DNA of 14,200 nt from Setomelanomma holmii (GCA_010015745.1 ML978428.1:1-14200), one strand, 5' to 3'; counted from the first letter of the stretch, positions 1 through 9,462 are shown. The notes: a model not told the origin generated them from the sequence alone. Made by a program: numbers and translations.

Positions 1-1030
1 AAGGCATCAATGCGACTGGGTGGGCAATCCCACCCTTCGTCATCTTCCAGGGCAAGAACCACCTCTCCGCCTGGTACGAGGAGGAGAGCCTGCCCCCAGA
101 CTGGGCTATTGCCGTCTCTGAGAACGGCTGGACAACAAATGCGCTCGGTCTTGAGTGGTTGAAGCACTTTGACGCTCATACGAAAAAACGTACTGTAGGC
201 ACAGTACGTTTACTCTTTATCGACGGCCACAAGAGCCACGACTCGCTCGACGTTCAGCAATACTGCAAGGACAACAACATCGTTACTCTCTGCATGCCTC
301 CTCACTCATCACACCTCCTGCAGCCTCTTGATGTGGGTTGTTTCTCGCCTTTGAAGAGGGCGTACGGGCGCCAAGCTGAGAACTTAATGCGCAATGGGAT
401 CAACCACATTACTAAACTTGAATTCTTGCCCTGCTTTATTACTGCTTTCAAGGAGGCTATTACTGAAAGCAATATCCAGGGAAGCTTTCAAGGCGCTGGC
501 TTGGTCCCACTTAACCCAGAGGCGGTGATATCGAAGATGGACGTCCGCCTTCGTACACCTACTCCACCTGCTTTGACGTCGCTGCCTGGGTGTCCAAAAC
601 ACCAAGTAATTCCCTGGAATTTAGGTCGCAATCGACGCTAATTCGAGAGAGGATTCAAAGGCATGTAGATAGCTCGCCTTCCTCTATGGTTAACGCAGTT
701 GAAAAGCTCGCCAAAGGCGCTGAGATGATGGCGCATTCCATGGTGTTGATGAGTAACCGAGTCAAGCAGCTTCAAGAGGCTAACAAGGCCGCCTCACGCC
801 GTAAAGCACGCAAGAGAAAGCGTATACAGGCAGAAGGGGTCCTTACAGCTGAAGAGGGCGTGCGCTTAACTACCTTGAAGGAGTTTACAGCGCGTAGTAA
901 TGGGAAGAAGGCGAAGAAGAGCGCGCGCGCTGAGGGCAGTGAGCTGACTCAAAGGCGCTGTGGACGCTGCGGCGAGGCCGGGCACAACCTGCGCACATGT
1001 AAACAAAAAGTAGAAATAGTCTCTAATTAA
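1..1030 (+). pseudogene. Fot1/pogo DDE transposase, 3' part, frameshifted
   Basis: Reading from position 3 gives the catalytic half of a DDE_1 (pogo/Fot1) transposase. The second catalytic Asp lies in LLFIDGHKSH and the third in LQPLDVGCF, with the family's PPHSSHLLQPLD context between them. The first catalytic Asp and the DNA-binding domains are off the left edge. This frame stops at 639-641. The typical C-terminal region instead continues in the next frame, from about 570-590 to the stop at 1028-1030. It includes a coiled, Lys/Arg-rich stretch and a CCHC zinc knuckle (C-x2-C-x4-H-x4-C, CGRCGEAGHNLRTC). The switch corresponds to a net loss of one base (or gain of two) near 565-587. A sequencing error would look the same. 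The copy is probably inactive as read. Confidence 0.8.
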
Positions 1031-1128
1031 TGTAGAATACCGTACAGTACTATACAGGACTGTCTTCTACTGTTGTGTTGCGATTTCTACTGTAGGTAAC
1101 AATAGATTTTGGTGGGGGCTTGGCAGAG

Positions 1129-1162
1129 TGGCCGACCCGACCGTATGGCCGACTCGACCGTC
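1129..1162 (+). repeat. Tandem 17-bp units at the transposon end
   Basis: Two adjacent 17-bp units, TGGCCGACCCGACCGTA (1129-1145) and TGGCCGACTCGACCGTC (1146-1162), differ at two positions. They lie just inside the presumed right end of the Fot1/pogo element. Repeated subterminal motifs are typical transposase-binding sites in this superfamily; that role is inferred here. Confidence 0.6.
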
Positions 1163-1170
1163 AAGTACGT

Positions 1171-1407
1171 TATTATTAGGTAGAAAAGTGTTGCTTGTCT
1201 GGTCTAATTTATCTTCATAATATCTAGTTTACGTATTTCTAGATAAACAAGTAAATTAGTAGAGATACAACGCGTTAAAGTTGGTGTTATTTAACGGTAG
1301 TAGAGCGTCGCGGGACGGTCAGGCGTTGCGTGGCTAACCTCGGTACACGCACAGACTCGGTAGCATATATCTGTTCAAGCGAGAGACGGTGTGTTCCGCA
1401 GGCCGCT
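1171..1407 (+). promoter_or_regulatory. Presumed promoter and 5' leader of the Zn2Cys6 regulator
   Basis: About 237 bp separate the presumed transposon end from the regulator's first ATG. The left half is AT-rich and contains an 8-bp inverted repeat, CTAATTTA (1204-1211) and TAAATTAG (1252-1259). Near the start codon CTCGGTA occurs twice as a direct repeat (1339-1345 and 1356-1362), giving two CGG half-sites of the kind Zn2Cys6 proteins bind. An autoregulatory role is speculation. I see no clear TATA box. Confidence 0.35.
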
Positions 1408-3819
1408 ATGGACACCTCGCAAGGCCGGATCTCGCTCACGCTTCCTAGGCCCCAGCTGGGCCGTGAAGAACTCCCGATAGGTGGCATCGCCTCCCTGAAG
1501 CGAAAGCGCTCACCGAGAGGCACGCTCGCATGCAAGACTTGCAGGAAACGCAAAGTACGATGCGATGGAGATGGCATCAATCCTTGTCCAGGCTGCACCA
1601 AAGCTGCTGTTCCGGCACAGTGCATCTACGTGCCCAGCACACACAATAATGCTCCTAAAGCCTTTCGCTCAATTGAACCGCCGTCGAACAATCGCACCCA
1701 AGAGCGTTCAGTTGGTGCGGACCCCATTTTTGGAGCCACGACACCCGAAACGAATCACGAAACCCGTCAGGCTACCGAACCACCTTCGAGGCAACATTCA
1801 GTGTCCAACACCTCCGCGCCACCAAATCCGTCGCAGCGTGAGGCAGAGCCTTCGAATCAAAGCGATATTGGGGCATCTGATTGTGCGCCGTTGCGCACTG
1901 AGTGTGAAGCTGATAGATTGGCCGCCATTGAACACGAGGCTCGTGCGGATGGTGCAGACGGGTGCGGCATTGTCAATCAGTACACCAAAGGCACTGAGTT
2001 CTACGGCAACACGGGCATATTCCCCTTTCTGGCACGTCTGAGAAGGTATGCGCAATCGCAAACGAAGAGGCGTGGCCAACAACAAGACGCCTCTATCGTA
2101 AGCTATCTCCACAACTCAGACTACCCAATTTCTGCTACGACACCAAGATCACATTCCTTCGACGTTGCAAGGACAACTCCAACTCAAGGTGCATCTTTCA
2201 TCAGCCCTTTGCCTTTTGAGACGTCAAATACGGTCGATTCAGTATGCATCACACTGTTCTTCAATGCTCTGCACCTTGTTCATCCCATACTCGACAAATA
2301 CGAATTCCTGGAGCGCTGCAAGAACGAAGTGTGGACCAGCTCCGGCGATGGATCTGACGCAAGATCTCGTGGTTTTCAGGCCGTCTACTATGCAGTACTT
2401 GCTCTAGGTGCCATTGTTGGCAGCGATGATGATTTCGCTCCGGAGCTTCCAGAGGCGCGATGTGGGAACGCAGCGGGAGATGCGCGACCCAACAGCGCCC
2501 ACTCGGCTTTGAGTCTGGCGAAAAGTTTTTTCGAGCGTTCAAAAGCTAACCTAGGCGACATATTCGACGTCAGCTCACTAGATACGACACAAGCCCTGTT
2601 CTTGCTTTCCGTATTCTGTCAAAACGCTCTAAAGCCTCATAGCTGTTACTTATTCAGCGGTATGGCTGCTCGAACTGCCGTCGCCATTGGCCTGCCTAAC
2701 GCGAAGCGTGGACAGAACAGCGTGACTACAAGATATGTGCGGGCGGCAGCTCTTACCTGGTGGTGCATCTACATGCATGAGGTTGAGATGTGCTGCGCGT
2801 CTGGGCGAGACACGTCTCTGAAGTCACCCGTTCACTATGACTTGCCCCTTCCAGGTAGTGACCGCGACTACTCAGCCGGCGGCGCTTTTGAGACGGTGAA
2901 TGCCTTCATATCTGTTACCGTGTCCCTTGCGAATCTCCTCAAGCGAGCATCCGAAGAGCTCTACCAGAGCGTCTCGATCACTCTACGAGACCGTTCACTC
3001 ATAGCACAAGACTTGGATAGAGCACTCGAGGCATGGCGACATAATCTACCTCCACCTCTCAACTACACCAGAGTGTCACTGACGGAGCCGGAACGGGTCA
3101 GTAGACAAAAGATCGTCTTAAAACTTCGCTACCTCAGTGCACGCATCCTAATATATCGCAAATTCGTCGAAGCTTGGTCCACGGACCCGGAAACCCGCTT
3201 CGCGACAGAACTCAACGTGTGTCTGAACGCTGCTCGCAGCACCATCCAGTTGCTTTTTGAAACTTATTTGCACCGGCCGTACTTTCGAACTTGGTGGTAC
3301 AACACGACGTATCTTCTCAACGCAAGCATGATTACACTTTACGTATTCTTCACTGGGGCGCACCTTGACGCTGCATCCGACCTCTTCCAAGACATTGAGA
3401 AAGCTCTTGATGTCTTTGATGCAATGGGTTCTGTTGTCGTTGCCCGCCGGTGTGCAGAGCTTATTCGGGAGATATACGATGCAGCAAAAATCGTACATGG
3501 AAGTCGCTCCGCTAGCAGCAATGAATGGGTCGATGGAACGCAAAAGTCACAAACGATGATGGCACAAGCCATTTGTTCCCGCGCAGAACAAGTCTCGTTC
3601 GCGGACCATTGCGAAGGACCCAGCACTCACGCTTTCCAGCGCACAGAGTCACAGGACGAACTTACGGATGACACGAATACGTTCCATATAGAGGACATGA
3701 ACTTTGATTCTGGCTTTGGCAACGCATTTTGGAATCTCGATGGTGCCGCTTACATGGACTTCACAGGTGAAGATAGCTTGCAACAATACGACTTTGGCTA
3801 CAACGGAGTACTTACATAG
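1408..3819 (+). CDS. Zn2Cys6 transcription factor with fungal-specific TF domain
   Basis: A single uninterrupted frame of 803 codons plus TAG, with no intron needed. The start is the first ATG in frame: the frame is open back to a TAA at 1276, but no other ATG occurs. The N-terminus has a basic KRKR stretch (about residues 31-34), then a Zn2Cys6 binuclear cluster with Cys at 42, 45, 52, 60, 63 and 72 (spacing 2-6-7-2-8) and the usual RKRKVRC basic loop. A Ser/Pro/Asn-rich linker follows. From about residue 271 to 480 comes the fungal_trans (PF04082-type) middle homology region, including a FFNALHLVHPILD stretch and an SGMAARTAVAIGLP stretch. The acidic, Asp/Phe-rich C-terminus could be an activation domain. 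It probably acts in the nucleus as the local regulator of the three genes downstream; this is inferred from adjacency. It converges with the monooxygenase, with 272 bp between stop codons. Confident on family, not on targets. Confidence 0.92.
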   Translation: MDTSQGRISLTLPRPQLGREELPIGGIASLKRKRSPRGTLACKTCRKRKVRCDGDGINPCPGCTKAAVPAQCIYVPSTHNNAPKAFRSIEPPSNNRTQERSVGADPIFGATTPETNHETRQATEPPSRQHSVSNTSAPPNPSQREAEPSNQSDIGASDCAPLRTECEADRLAAIEHEARADGADGCGIVNQYTKGTEFYGNTGIFPFLARLRRYAQSQTKRRGQQQDASIVSYLHNSDYPISATTPRSHSFDVARTTPTQGASFISPLPFETSNTVDSVCITLFFNALHLVHPILDKYEFLERCKNEVWTSSGDGSDARSRGFQAVYYAVLALGAIVGSDDDFAPELPEARCGNAAGDARPNSAHSALSLAKSFFERSKANLGDIFDVSSLDTTQALFLLSVFCQNALKPHSCYLFSGMAARTAVAIGLPNAKRGQNSVTTRYVRAAALTWWCIYMHEVEMCCASGRDTSLKSPVHYDLPLPGSDRDYSAGGAFETVNAFISVTVSLANLLKRASEELYQSVSITLRDRSLIAQDLDRALEAWRHNLPPPLNYTRVSLTEPERVSRQKIVLKLRYLSARILIYRKFVEAWSTDPETRFATELNVCLNAARSTIQLLFETYLHRPYFRTWWYNTTYLLNASMITLYVFFTGAHLDAASDLFQDIEKALDVFDAMGSVVVARRCAELIREIYDAAKIVHGSRSASSNEWVDGTQKSQTMMAQAICSRAEQVSFADHCEGPSTHAFQRTESQDELTDDTNTFHIEDMNFDSGFGNAFWNLDGAAYMDFTGEDSLQQYDFGYNGVLT

Positions 3820-4091
3820 AGCGTAAGATGTAATTGTCAAGGGTTCTTTGTGTGGAGATACATAGTCTACAGATGAACGGATCTTGCGAGAGCGTATCTG
3901 GAAAGAAGGCGAACACGAGACTTGATTAGCACAGGTAATGCAAGATATAAGAATAACGTTACCAAAAGTAGGATACAATACTAACATGGCAGAATTTGAT
4001 TTTCTATGTATGCGAGTGGAAGAGAACCAATTCAAAGCATATCCAAGAGCGCTGAAGTGCCTGTAACAAAAAATGAGGTCATGGATATTTA
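3820..4091. other. Convergent intergenic region
   Basis: These 272 bp lie between the stop codons of two convergent genes (regulator on plus, monooxygenase on minus) and should hold both 3' ends. I see no gene, RNA or strong repeat here. A 128-codon minus-strand frame running from 4035 down into the regulator has no recognisable protein features. Confidence 0.5.
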
Positions 4092-6156
4092 CTAGGAAAC
4101 GCCCAAGTAACCATGCAATAAAGCAACGAGCTCCTCCACTGTTGTTTGAGATGGCGCATTCATCAGAATGTGCTGGTCCGGCCTCACGAGAATTGCGCTT
4201 CCATTTCCGAGCCCAGATCTACCAACCCACTCCCGACCACTGGCCGTATCTTCTATCATCTCAAAGTGGATGCCTAGAGCGAGTATCCGTAGCGGTATTT
4301 TCGGTGAAACAGCTTGTTTCACATGAGTGATGCGTTTATACCATTCGCTCGACGCGTTCGTGATTAGTGTGAAGCTATCGAGTGCGCAGAGGTCGAGGGT
4401 GGAAAATTGGCGTGCTGAGATGTCAACGGCGGAGAGTCCAGATATGTAGGAAAGATCAACGGGCTGGTGTGTTGTGGCCGCATGATGGAGTGATCGAATC
4501 CAAGCGTGAGGAAGGCGGGCGCCGGGTACATATTCTGGTGTGAATAAAGAGGCGCTTTTGGGGATAGTCTTGCTACCGTAGACATAGCCTATGTGGAGAC
4601 CGAGCTGTGCGGTCCGAGTGTGAGGCATTGAACAGGTACATGCAGCAATCTGAGAAGTCTACTTACGTTGTCAAAATGTTCCCGTTGCCCTTCAATGTGA
4701 GCTCCAACCATCGCTGCTTGATCTGGATCGTTAACTGTATCGAGCAGGTTCTGCCGCGCCTCAGATACATCGCTGACAGTGGCGCCCAAGCTTTTGAGGA
4801 ATGAGAAAATCTTTTTGCCATTTTTGACGCTCTGCTGTGCGTTGATCAAGGCAACTTGCTGCCGATCAAACTCGTACGTGTCGAGCAAAGAGTCGGTACC
4901 CCAGCCTTGATGGACCGCGGCAATCTTCCAGGCCAGGTTGTGCACGTCTGCAAGGCCCGAATTGAGCCCAAGCCCACCAGTTGGTGGAAAACTAGATGCA
5001 ATGTCAGTTAGATTTGACTCTCGCTGGGCTGTTAGATGACAACTGCATTTACCTGTGTGCTGCGTCTCCCGCTCTGTGTATATGTTAGTCGCCGTTAGAG
5101 CAAACATGATGCAGTGACAAACTTACAAAAAGATGTTGCCTCGACGATAATCTTCTGCAACCTTTCGACTTAACACCCAAGGCCTCCAACTAAGGACCTC
5201 CAAGTCGACTTTCTGACCAATGGCTGCCAACAGTGTCTCCCTACATAATAATTCATCCCACGAGTCGACAGGATGCTTGTCTGCGTCAAAATTACAGATG
5301 ATAACTTGGTTTCCGGCTGGATCATAGTTGATAATGAAACCTGACACAACAGGATCCATGATCCAATGAAGCATGCCAACACGATCACCAAGTACGGGAC
5401 GGAGGTTACAAGAGAAATGGATTGTCATCATCATCTCATAGCCATCGGCGCCCTCGCTTTGAATGCCTAACGACTGACGCACTTTAGAGCGAGCTCCGTC
5501 GCAAGCAATGACATGACGTGAGCGGATGAGCAGCTTCGTGCCAGTCATACGATTCTCGATAGTGCTGAGTACACCATCTGTCGTTTCTTGACAAGACACA
5601 AAGGACATGTTCTTCATCAAACTGACGCTGTTGTCGCTACGTAATTGGGCTGCGATGAGCTGCTCAAACACAGGCTGACGAATATTATGAATCATCTCAG
5701 GTGTGTCTTCTAGGACCGCTGCGTCCATGCGCTCGTAGGGTAAGCGACCGACTTGCTGTCCGCTGAGGTTGGTGACAAAATTTACATATAAGGCCTCGTT
5801 GCGGTTGGTTCCTAGTTGGCGTATCTGTTTTGTGTTAAGTCCGGCCTGTCGACTAATCTCAAGAGTACGTGGAGAAAGGGCGTGGGCTTTGGGTGCAGCG
5901 AGTCGATTCTCGTAACGTTCAACAATGAGACATGGCACTGCAGTGCATGGTTCGTCAGCCTAGATTATGGTCCTGAGCCCCCGGAGTCGACCAAAGGTCT
6001 TGTCTACTTACCGCGCAATCTGGCCAGCAGTTGCGCCTGTAAAAGACCAGCAGGCCCACCGCCGACAATCAGAACAGGTACATCGAGGCTAGAGGAGAGG
6101 GTCTGCACTGTTGAGGAGGCTAGAGGTGTGTTCGATAATGTCCGTGCGGGGGCCAT
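4092..6156 (-). CDS. FAD-dependent aromatic monooxygenase (phenol hydroxylase-like)
   Basis: Five exons, 604 codons plus stop: 6156-6012, 5937-5127, 5073-5053, 4991-4667 and 4604-4092. The introns (74, 53, 61 and 62 nt) are all GT..AG, with branch-like CTGAC or CTAAC in the first three, and the frame joins exactly. The product is a class A flavoprotein hydroxylase (PF01494 type), which uses NAD(P)H and O2 to hydroxylate aromatic or polyketide substrates. Visible motifs are the Rossmann dinucleotide fold VLIVGGGPAG (about residues 28-37), the DG motif ACDGARSKVR (Asp195-Gly196), the GD motif LAGDAAHSFPPTGG (Asp322) and, in the C-terminal thioredoxin-like extension, RPDQHIL (about 575-581). The length is normal for the family. 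The start is the only ATG after the in-frame TAA at 6222-6220. It is transcribed divergently from the hydrolase, so the two may share control. The substrate is unknown. Intron 1 joins inside a Val codon between LLARLR and PCLIVER, as expected for this fold. Nothing looks broken. Confidence 0.92.
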
Positions 6157-6365
6157 GGCGATGAACGATATCAAGAAACACAGTGAAGCCGCGATAATGG
6201 GCAGGGAGAATGAGAGTGGTTAGGGATGAGTGAGTGATAAGAAGAATAACAATTGTTGGAGACGAGAGCTACAGTGAACTGGGGGTCAAGCAGTAGCGCG
6301 ACGTGCAGGACAGCGCGATCTCTGGACAGGCTGAAATTCCAGACTTGATGGACCATATGGCCTCT

Positions 6366-6399
6366 GTTGGAGGTTGGAGGTTGGAGGTTGGAGTTGGAG
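6366..6399 (+). repeat. (GTTGGAG)n minisatellite
   Basis: Four exact copies of the 7-bp unit GTTGGAG (6366-6393) are followed by a partial TTGGAG (6394-6399). The tract lies in the divergent promoter, about 210 bp from the monooxygenase start. It could vary in copy number between strains. No function is visible. Confidence 0.85.
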
Positions 6400-6446
6400 C
6401 GGGCTGTCGGGAGGTTTGCAATTGGTTCGGCTTGGGAAGTTCGGCT

Positions 6447-6461
6447 TCGGAGACTGTCCGA
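6447..6461. promoter_or_regulatory. Candidate Zn2Cys6 binding site (CGG-N7-CCG)
   Basis: TCGGAGACTGTCCGA has perfect 5-bp inverted arms (TCGGA/TCCGA) around 5 bp, that is, CGG and CCG half-sites spaced by 7 bp. Dimeric Zn2Cys6 proteins bind everted, inverted or direct CGG triplets at fixed spacing. The site sits about 290 bp from the monooxygenase ATG and about 380 bp from the hydrolase ATG. Its use by the regulator at 1408-3819 is a hypothesis. Confidence 0.35.
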
Positions 6462-6841
6462 CGTCCCCACAACACTTTCTTTCGGAGAGTTCAGCTTGCT
6501 TTTTGCCCCTCAATACGACCTTCCAAAGGGGTACTAACATACTAGAGATCGTGGGAATTTACGTGCCCACATTTGACCTACCCGAACCAGACATCTGCAC
6601 TCCGTGCCCAAATCAATTGTTTGAGCATCACAAAGCCGTGAAGGACCGCGTCAATACCTTCAACATCAAGGCCCAACATCGCAATTAACCACACGTTAAC
6701 GCTCCATGCTGGTCCAACCGTTAACATAGTCATCCTGTCTTTATCGCAAAATACGCAGTCGCCAGTTCTCTCTTGTACCTGCTCATACTCCTGTTTGTAG
6801 CATTTCGGCTTACCCTAGTTCATTTCTATCGAAGCCACAAA

Positions 6842-8733
6842 ATGTCTGAACCACCTGCACTTCACATTCGTCCCGCGCCTGTACAGTTCACACGCTCTAC
6901 GGGTGCCGTGTACCGCAAATCAGTGCACCCACAGCAGGTACTCACACGTCCTAACAAGATGATGGACGTGGCGCTACTTACACTCAACCAAGATCGCGCC
7001 TCCGCTCAAGCCTGCGCCTGACCTCAAGCACGAAACCATAGAGCTCGATGGCGGCAAAGTCATTCTCGAGAAAGATGTTGCTATTCCTATGCGCGACGGA
7101 ATACACCTGTACGCAGACGTCTACAGGCCCATCTCCAGCATTGCTGCCAGAACTCCGTCTATAATTCTATTTGCACCTTTCGGCAAGCATGGCGCCGTGC
7201 CTCGCGAAAAGTTCAAAAACATGGGAGTAGATTTCAGTAAGCTCTCCAAGTACACACAATGGGAGTTGCCAGATCCGATCCGTTGGTGCGCTGAATTTGA
7301 GTACTCTTTCGTTAGTGTAGACCCTCGTGGCACTTGGTGGTCTGAAGGTGGAGAGGCAAACTACTTTGGACCCGAGGAAGGCCGCGACGGCTACGACGTC
7401 GTGGAATGGGTCGCGAATCAGGAGTGGTGCGTATTCGCATTCTTTTGTTAACAACCTCCCATTCCACGCCGCAATGCTGACAATCGTGGCCAATAGGTGT
7501 ACTGGCAACATTGGATGGGGTGCAGTTTCTTACTTCGCAATGTCCATTTATCAGACTGCTACGCTGAAACCACCCCACCTGAAGGCCATAATGCCTTGGG
7601 AGGGCATCAGTGACATTTATCGCGAGGTCAACGCCCCAGGTGGGATTCCCAATGTCGCTTTCCAGCAGTTGTGGATGGACATGACGGGCAACGGCCTAGG
7701 CAAGAGCGAGGACCATGCTGTCGCTTATCTTGAGCACCCCACATTTGACTCAATGTGGCAGTCTAAAGTGGTCGACTGGAGTTTGATAGATATTCCTGCC
7801 TTCTCAGTCACTGGTTGGTCAAGTCTTGGGTTGCACCTGAGAGGCACCATCGAGGCCTGGCAGCAATTCAAAACCCCGGACAAGTACCTCATGATTCATG
7901 TGAGTTATACACGTCTATCCCTTCGAAGCTATTGCCGGGAGACTGACGATTACGGCGCAGGCTGGCAGAGAATGGAGCGAGTATTATCGCGAAGAGAATA
8001 TCATGCGACAGAAGTTATTTTTTGACAAATTCCTCAAAGCGCTTCAAACGACGTGGATGAGTGGCCAAAAGTGCAATTCGACGTTCGTACGTCGGCCGAA
8101 GTCAGCAAAAGAGCATACTCCGACACCTTCCCACCTAATGCGACGCTCACGAGGCTTTACTTAACACCAAACGGGAGCTTGAACACATGTCCCACTTCCG
8201 AGGACAAGTTCTTATCTTTCGACGCTCACAAGTGCGACTCGGTTCTCACCTTTGATCATAAATTCGACAAGCGCACCGAGATCACTGGCTACTCCTCCGT
8301 CAAGCTTTTCATCCAAGCCTTGAGATATCCAGACGTAGACCTCTTCGTAGCGCTTCAGAAGATAGGCAAGGATGGCAAAGAGGTTCTCTTCTATCATTCG
8401 ACGCAACAGATAGAAGCTTCAGCTTCCTTTGGCTGGCTGCGCGTTTCCCACCGCGAGCTCGATGCCACTCGCAGTCGACCAGAGCGGCCATACCACTCAC
8501 ACCAAAAGCGACAATGGCTCCGGCCGTCTGATGTCGTAGAGGTTGATGTCGAAGTGTGGCCGTCGAGCACAGTTTGGGAAGAGGGCGAAGCACTGCGATT
8601 GGCGATTAAAGGCTCCCCTTTCACCGATAAAGAGAATTTGACCCAGGTCAAAGGGCCATCTCACGGGTTTGGCGAGGTCCGAATTTGGTTCGGGACTCAT
8701 AAGAACTCCCTCTTGGTGCCTATGGTAGTCTAG
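6842..8733 (+). CDS. CocE/NonD-family alpha/beta hydrolase, apparent frameshift
   Basis: Four exons: 6842-6937, 6993-7426, 7497-7899 and 7961-8733. Introns are 55, 70 and 61 nt, GT..AG, with CTAAC or CTGAC branch sites. About 568 residues, normal for the family of Ser esterases and X-Pro dipeptidyl-peptidase-like hydrolases (peptidase S15, PF02129 plus PepX_C, PF08530). Visible features are the N-terminal AIPMRDGIHLYADVYRP strand pair, VSVDPRGTWWSEGG, the nucleophile elbow GAVSYFAM with Ser188, and LMIH followed by AGREWSEYY. The C-terminal jelly-roll part includes GWLRVSHRELD and VEVWPSST. The frame of exon 4 must change between FFDKFLK (ending 8038) and DEWPKV (from 8056). The upstream frame runs into TAA at 8162-8164, and no intron fits in the gap. 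This implies a one-base loss (or two-base gain) at about 8039-8052, real or from sequencing. The start ATG has A at -3. It is divergent from the monooxygenase. Its substrate cannot be told; ester or amide cleavage of a pathway intermediate is plausible. Confidence 0.85.
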
Positions 8734-9450
8734 AGTACAGAACTAGCTTCGGTACTTGGCAATGATACGTTTTCGATATTGAAACTAAGGCTGTATGCAT
8801 TGGGCTTGCCGCTCTGACCCTGGAGAAGCAACACACACTGAGCATATGGAATTATAAACCATTCTGCGGATCTGCGACGCTGTCGAATACATCAAAATGC
8901 TGGAATGAAACTACACATTCTATAGCCATATTTCTTATACCACTTGGAGATGGAGAAGGGCTGGGGTACTGTAGGAGCGACTAAAACAGCAGACACAATG
9001 TAAGATTATACGGAATACGCATCATTTATAGCACTATCTGCACCATAGGAACATCAAAGAGCAACGTTGCCATGCAGGTTCTCGAGACTTCTTTTCCCTA
9101 CACATATGTATCGTTGAATGTATCTAAAACTACCAATTGGGCGTTGATGACTCGTTGACTATGATACAACAGTGTCGTATTGCATCAACTCGTGCGCAAA
9201 GACGGTTGGCGCAGGCAATAGATGGCATTTACTCACGGGCACCTCGAAAACCTGCCAATATGCCACGGGCTGCTCCCAACCGTTCTTTCAATCATCTCTC
9301 AACCTTACGACCTTGGTTTTCAGTCAACAGACCTTCGCATCTGTTGAACGAACTTGGTGCTGTTTAGCTTCTTATTGGGCGAGCACCTATGCGTGGGACC
9401 TTGCGTTTAGCGAGCCGGCATGAAAATAAGACGGCATGGTAGCGAGACTA

Positions 9451-9462
9451 ACTAGTACTAGT
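9451..9462. repeat. 12-bp palindrome ACTAGTACTAGT
   Basis: Two tandem ACTAGT hexamers form a perfect 12-bp palindrome, flanked by direct copies of GAGACT (9445-9450 and 9463-9468). No function is evident. Confidence 0.6.

Larger units (their letters stand above)
1..1170 (+). mobile_element. Fot1/pogo-type DNA transposon, 3' part
   Basis: The window opens inside a Tc1/mariner-superfamily element of the Fot1/pogo type. A DDE transposase reads left to right and ends at 1030. It is followed by about 140 bp of non-coding DNA, which ends in two near-identical 17-bp units (1129-1162). Read on the minus strand from about 1170, the sequence begins ACGTACTTGACGGTCGAGTC, which looks like a terminal inverted repeat. 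It is followed on the plus strand by a TA (1171-1172), the dinucleotide this superfamily duplicates on insertion. The left end lies outside the window, so the inverted repeat and the TA duplication cannot be confirmed. The right boundary at 1170 is inferred. Confidence 0.75.
6157..6841. promoter_or_regulatory. Divergent promoter of monooxygenase and hydrolase
   Basis: This 685-bp region lies between two divergent start codons and must hold both promoters. It contains a perfect TCGGA-N5-TCCGA inverted repeat (6447-6461), the direct repeat GTTCGGCTT at 6425-6433 and 6439-6447 with a variant at 6489-6497, and a short GTTGGAG tandem repeat (6366-6399). Short open frames on both strands here share no recognisable motif and look like chance. 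I see no convincing gene in it. Confidence 0.6.

Noticed and set aside
1798..2112. Minus- and plus-strand open frames of 100-160 codons inside the regulator
   Set aside because: They are shadows of the 803-codon regulator, whose Zn2Cys6 and middle homology regions fix the true frame.
3649..4035. 128-codon open frame on the minus strand over the regulator's 3' end
   Set aside because: It overlaps the conserved regulator frame, has no recognisable motif, and lies upstream of nothing that would support a gene.
6171..6545. Overlapping small open frames in the divergent promoter
   Set aside because: Their composition comes from the GTTGGAG repeat and its complement, and no start codon context or domain supports them.
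8039..8055. An intron to explain the hydrolase frame change
   Set aside because: Only about 17 bases separate the two homologous frames, far below any usable intron length, and there is no donor or acceptor pair.
9137..9423. Two overlapping 76- and 83-codon plus-strand frames, one with several Cys residues
   Set aside because: They lack a supported ATG start (the Cys-bearing frame begins with GTG), a signal peptide and any family resemblance; a small secreted protein was considered and dropped.
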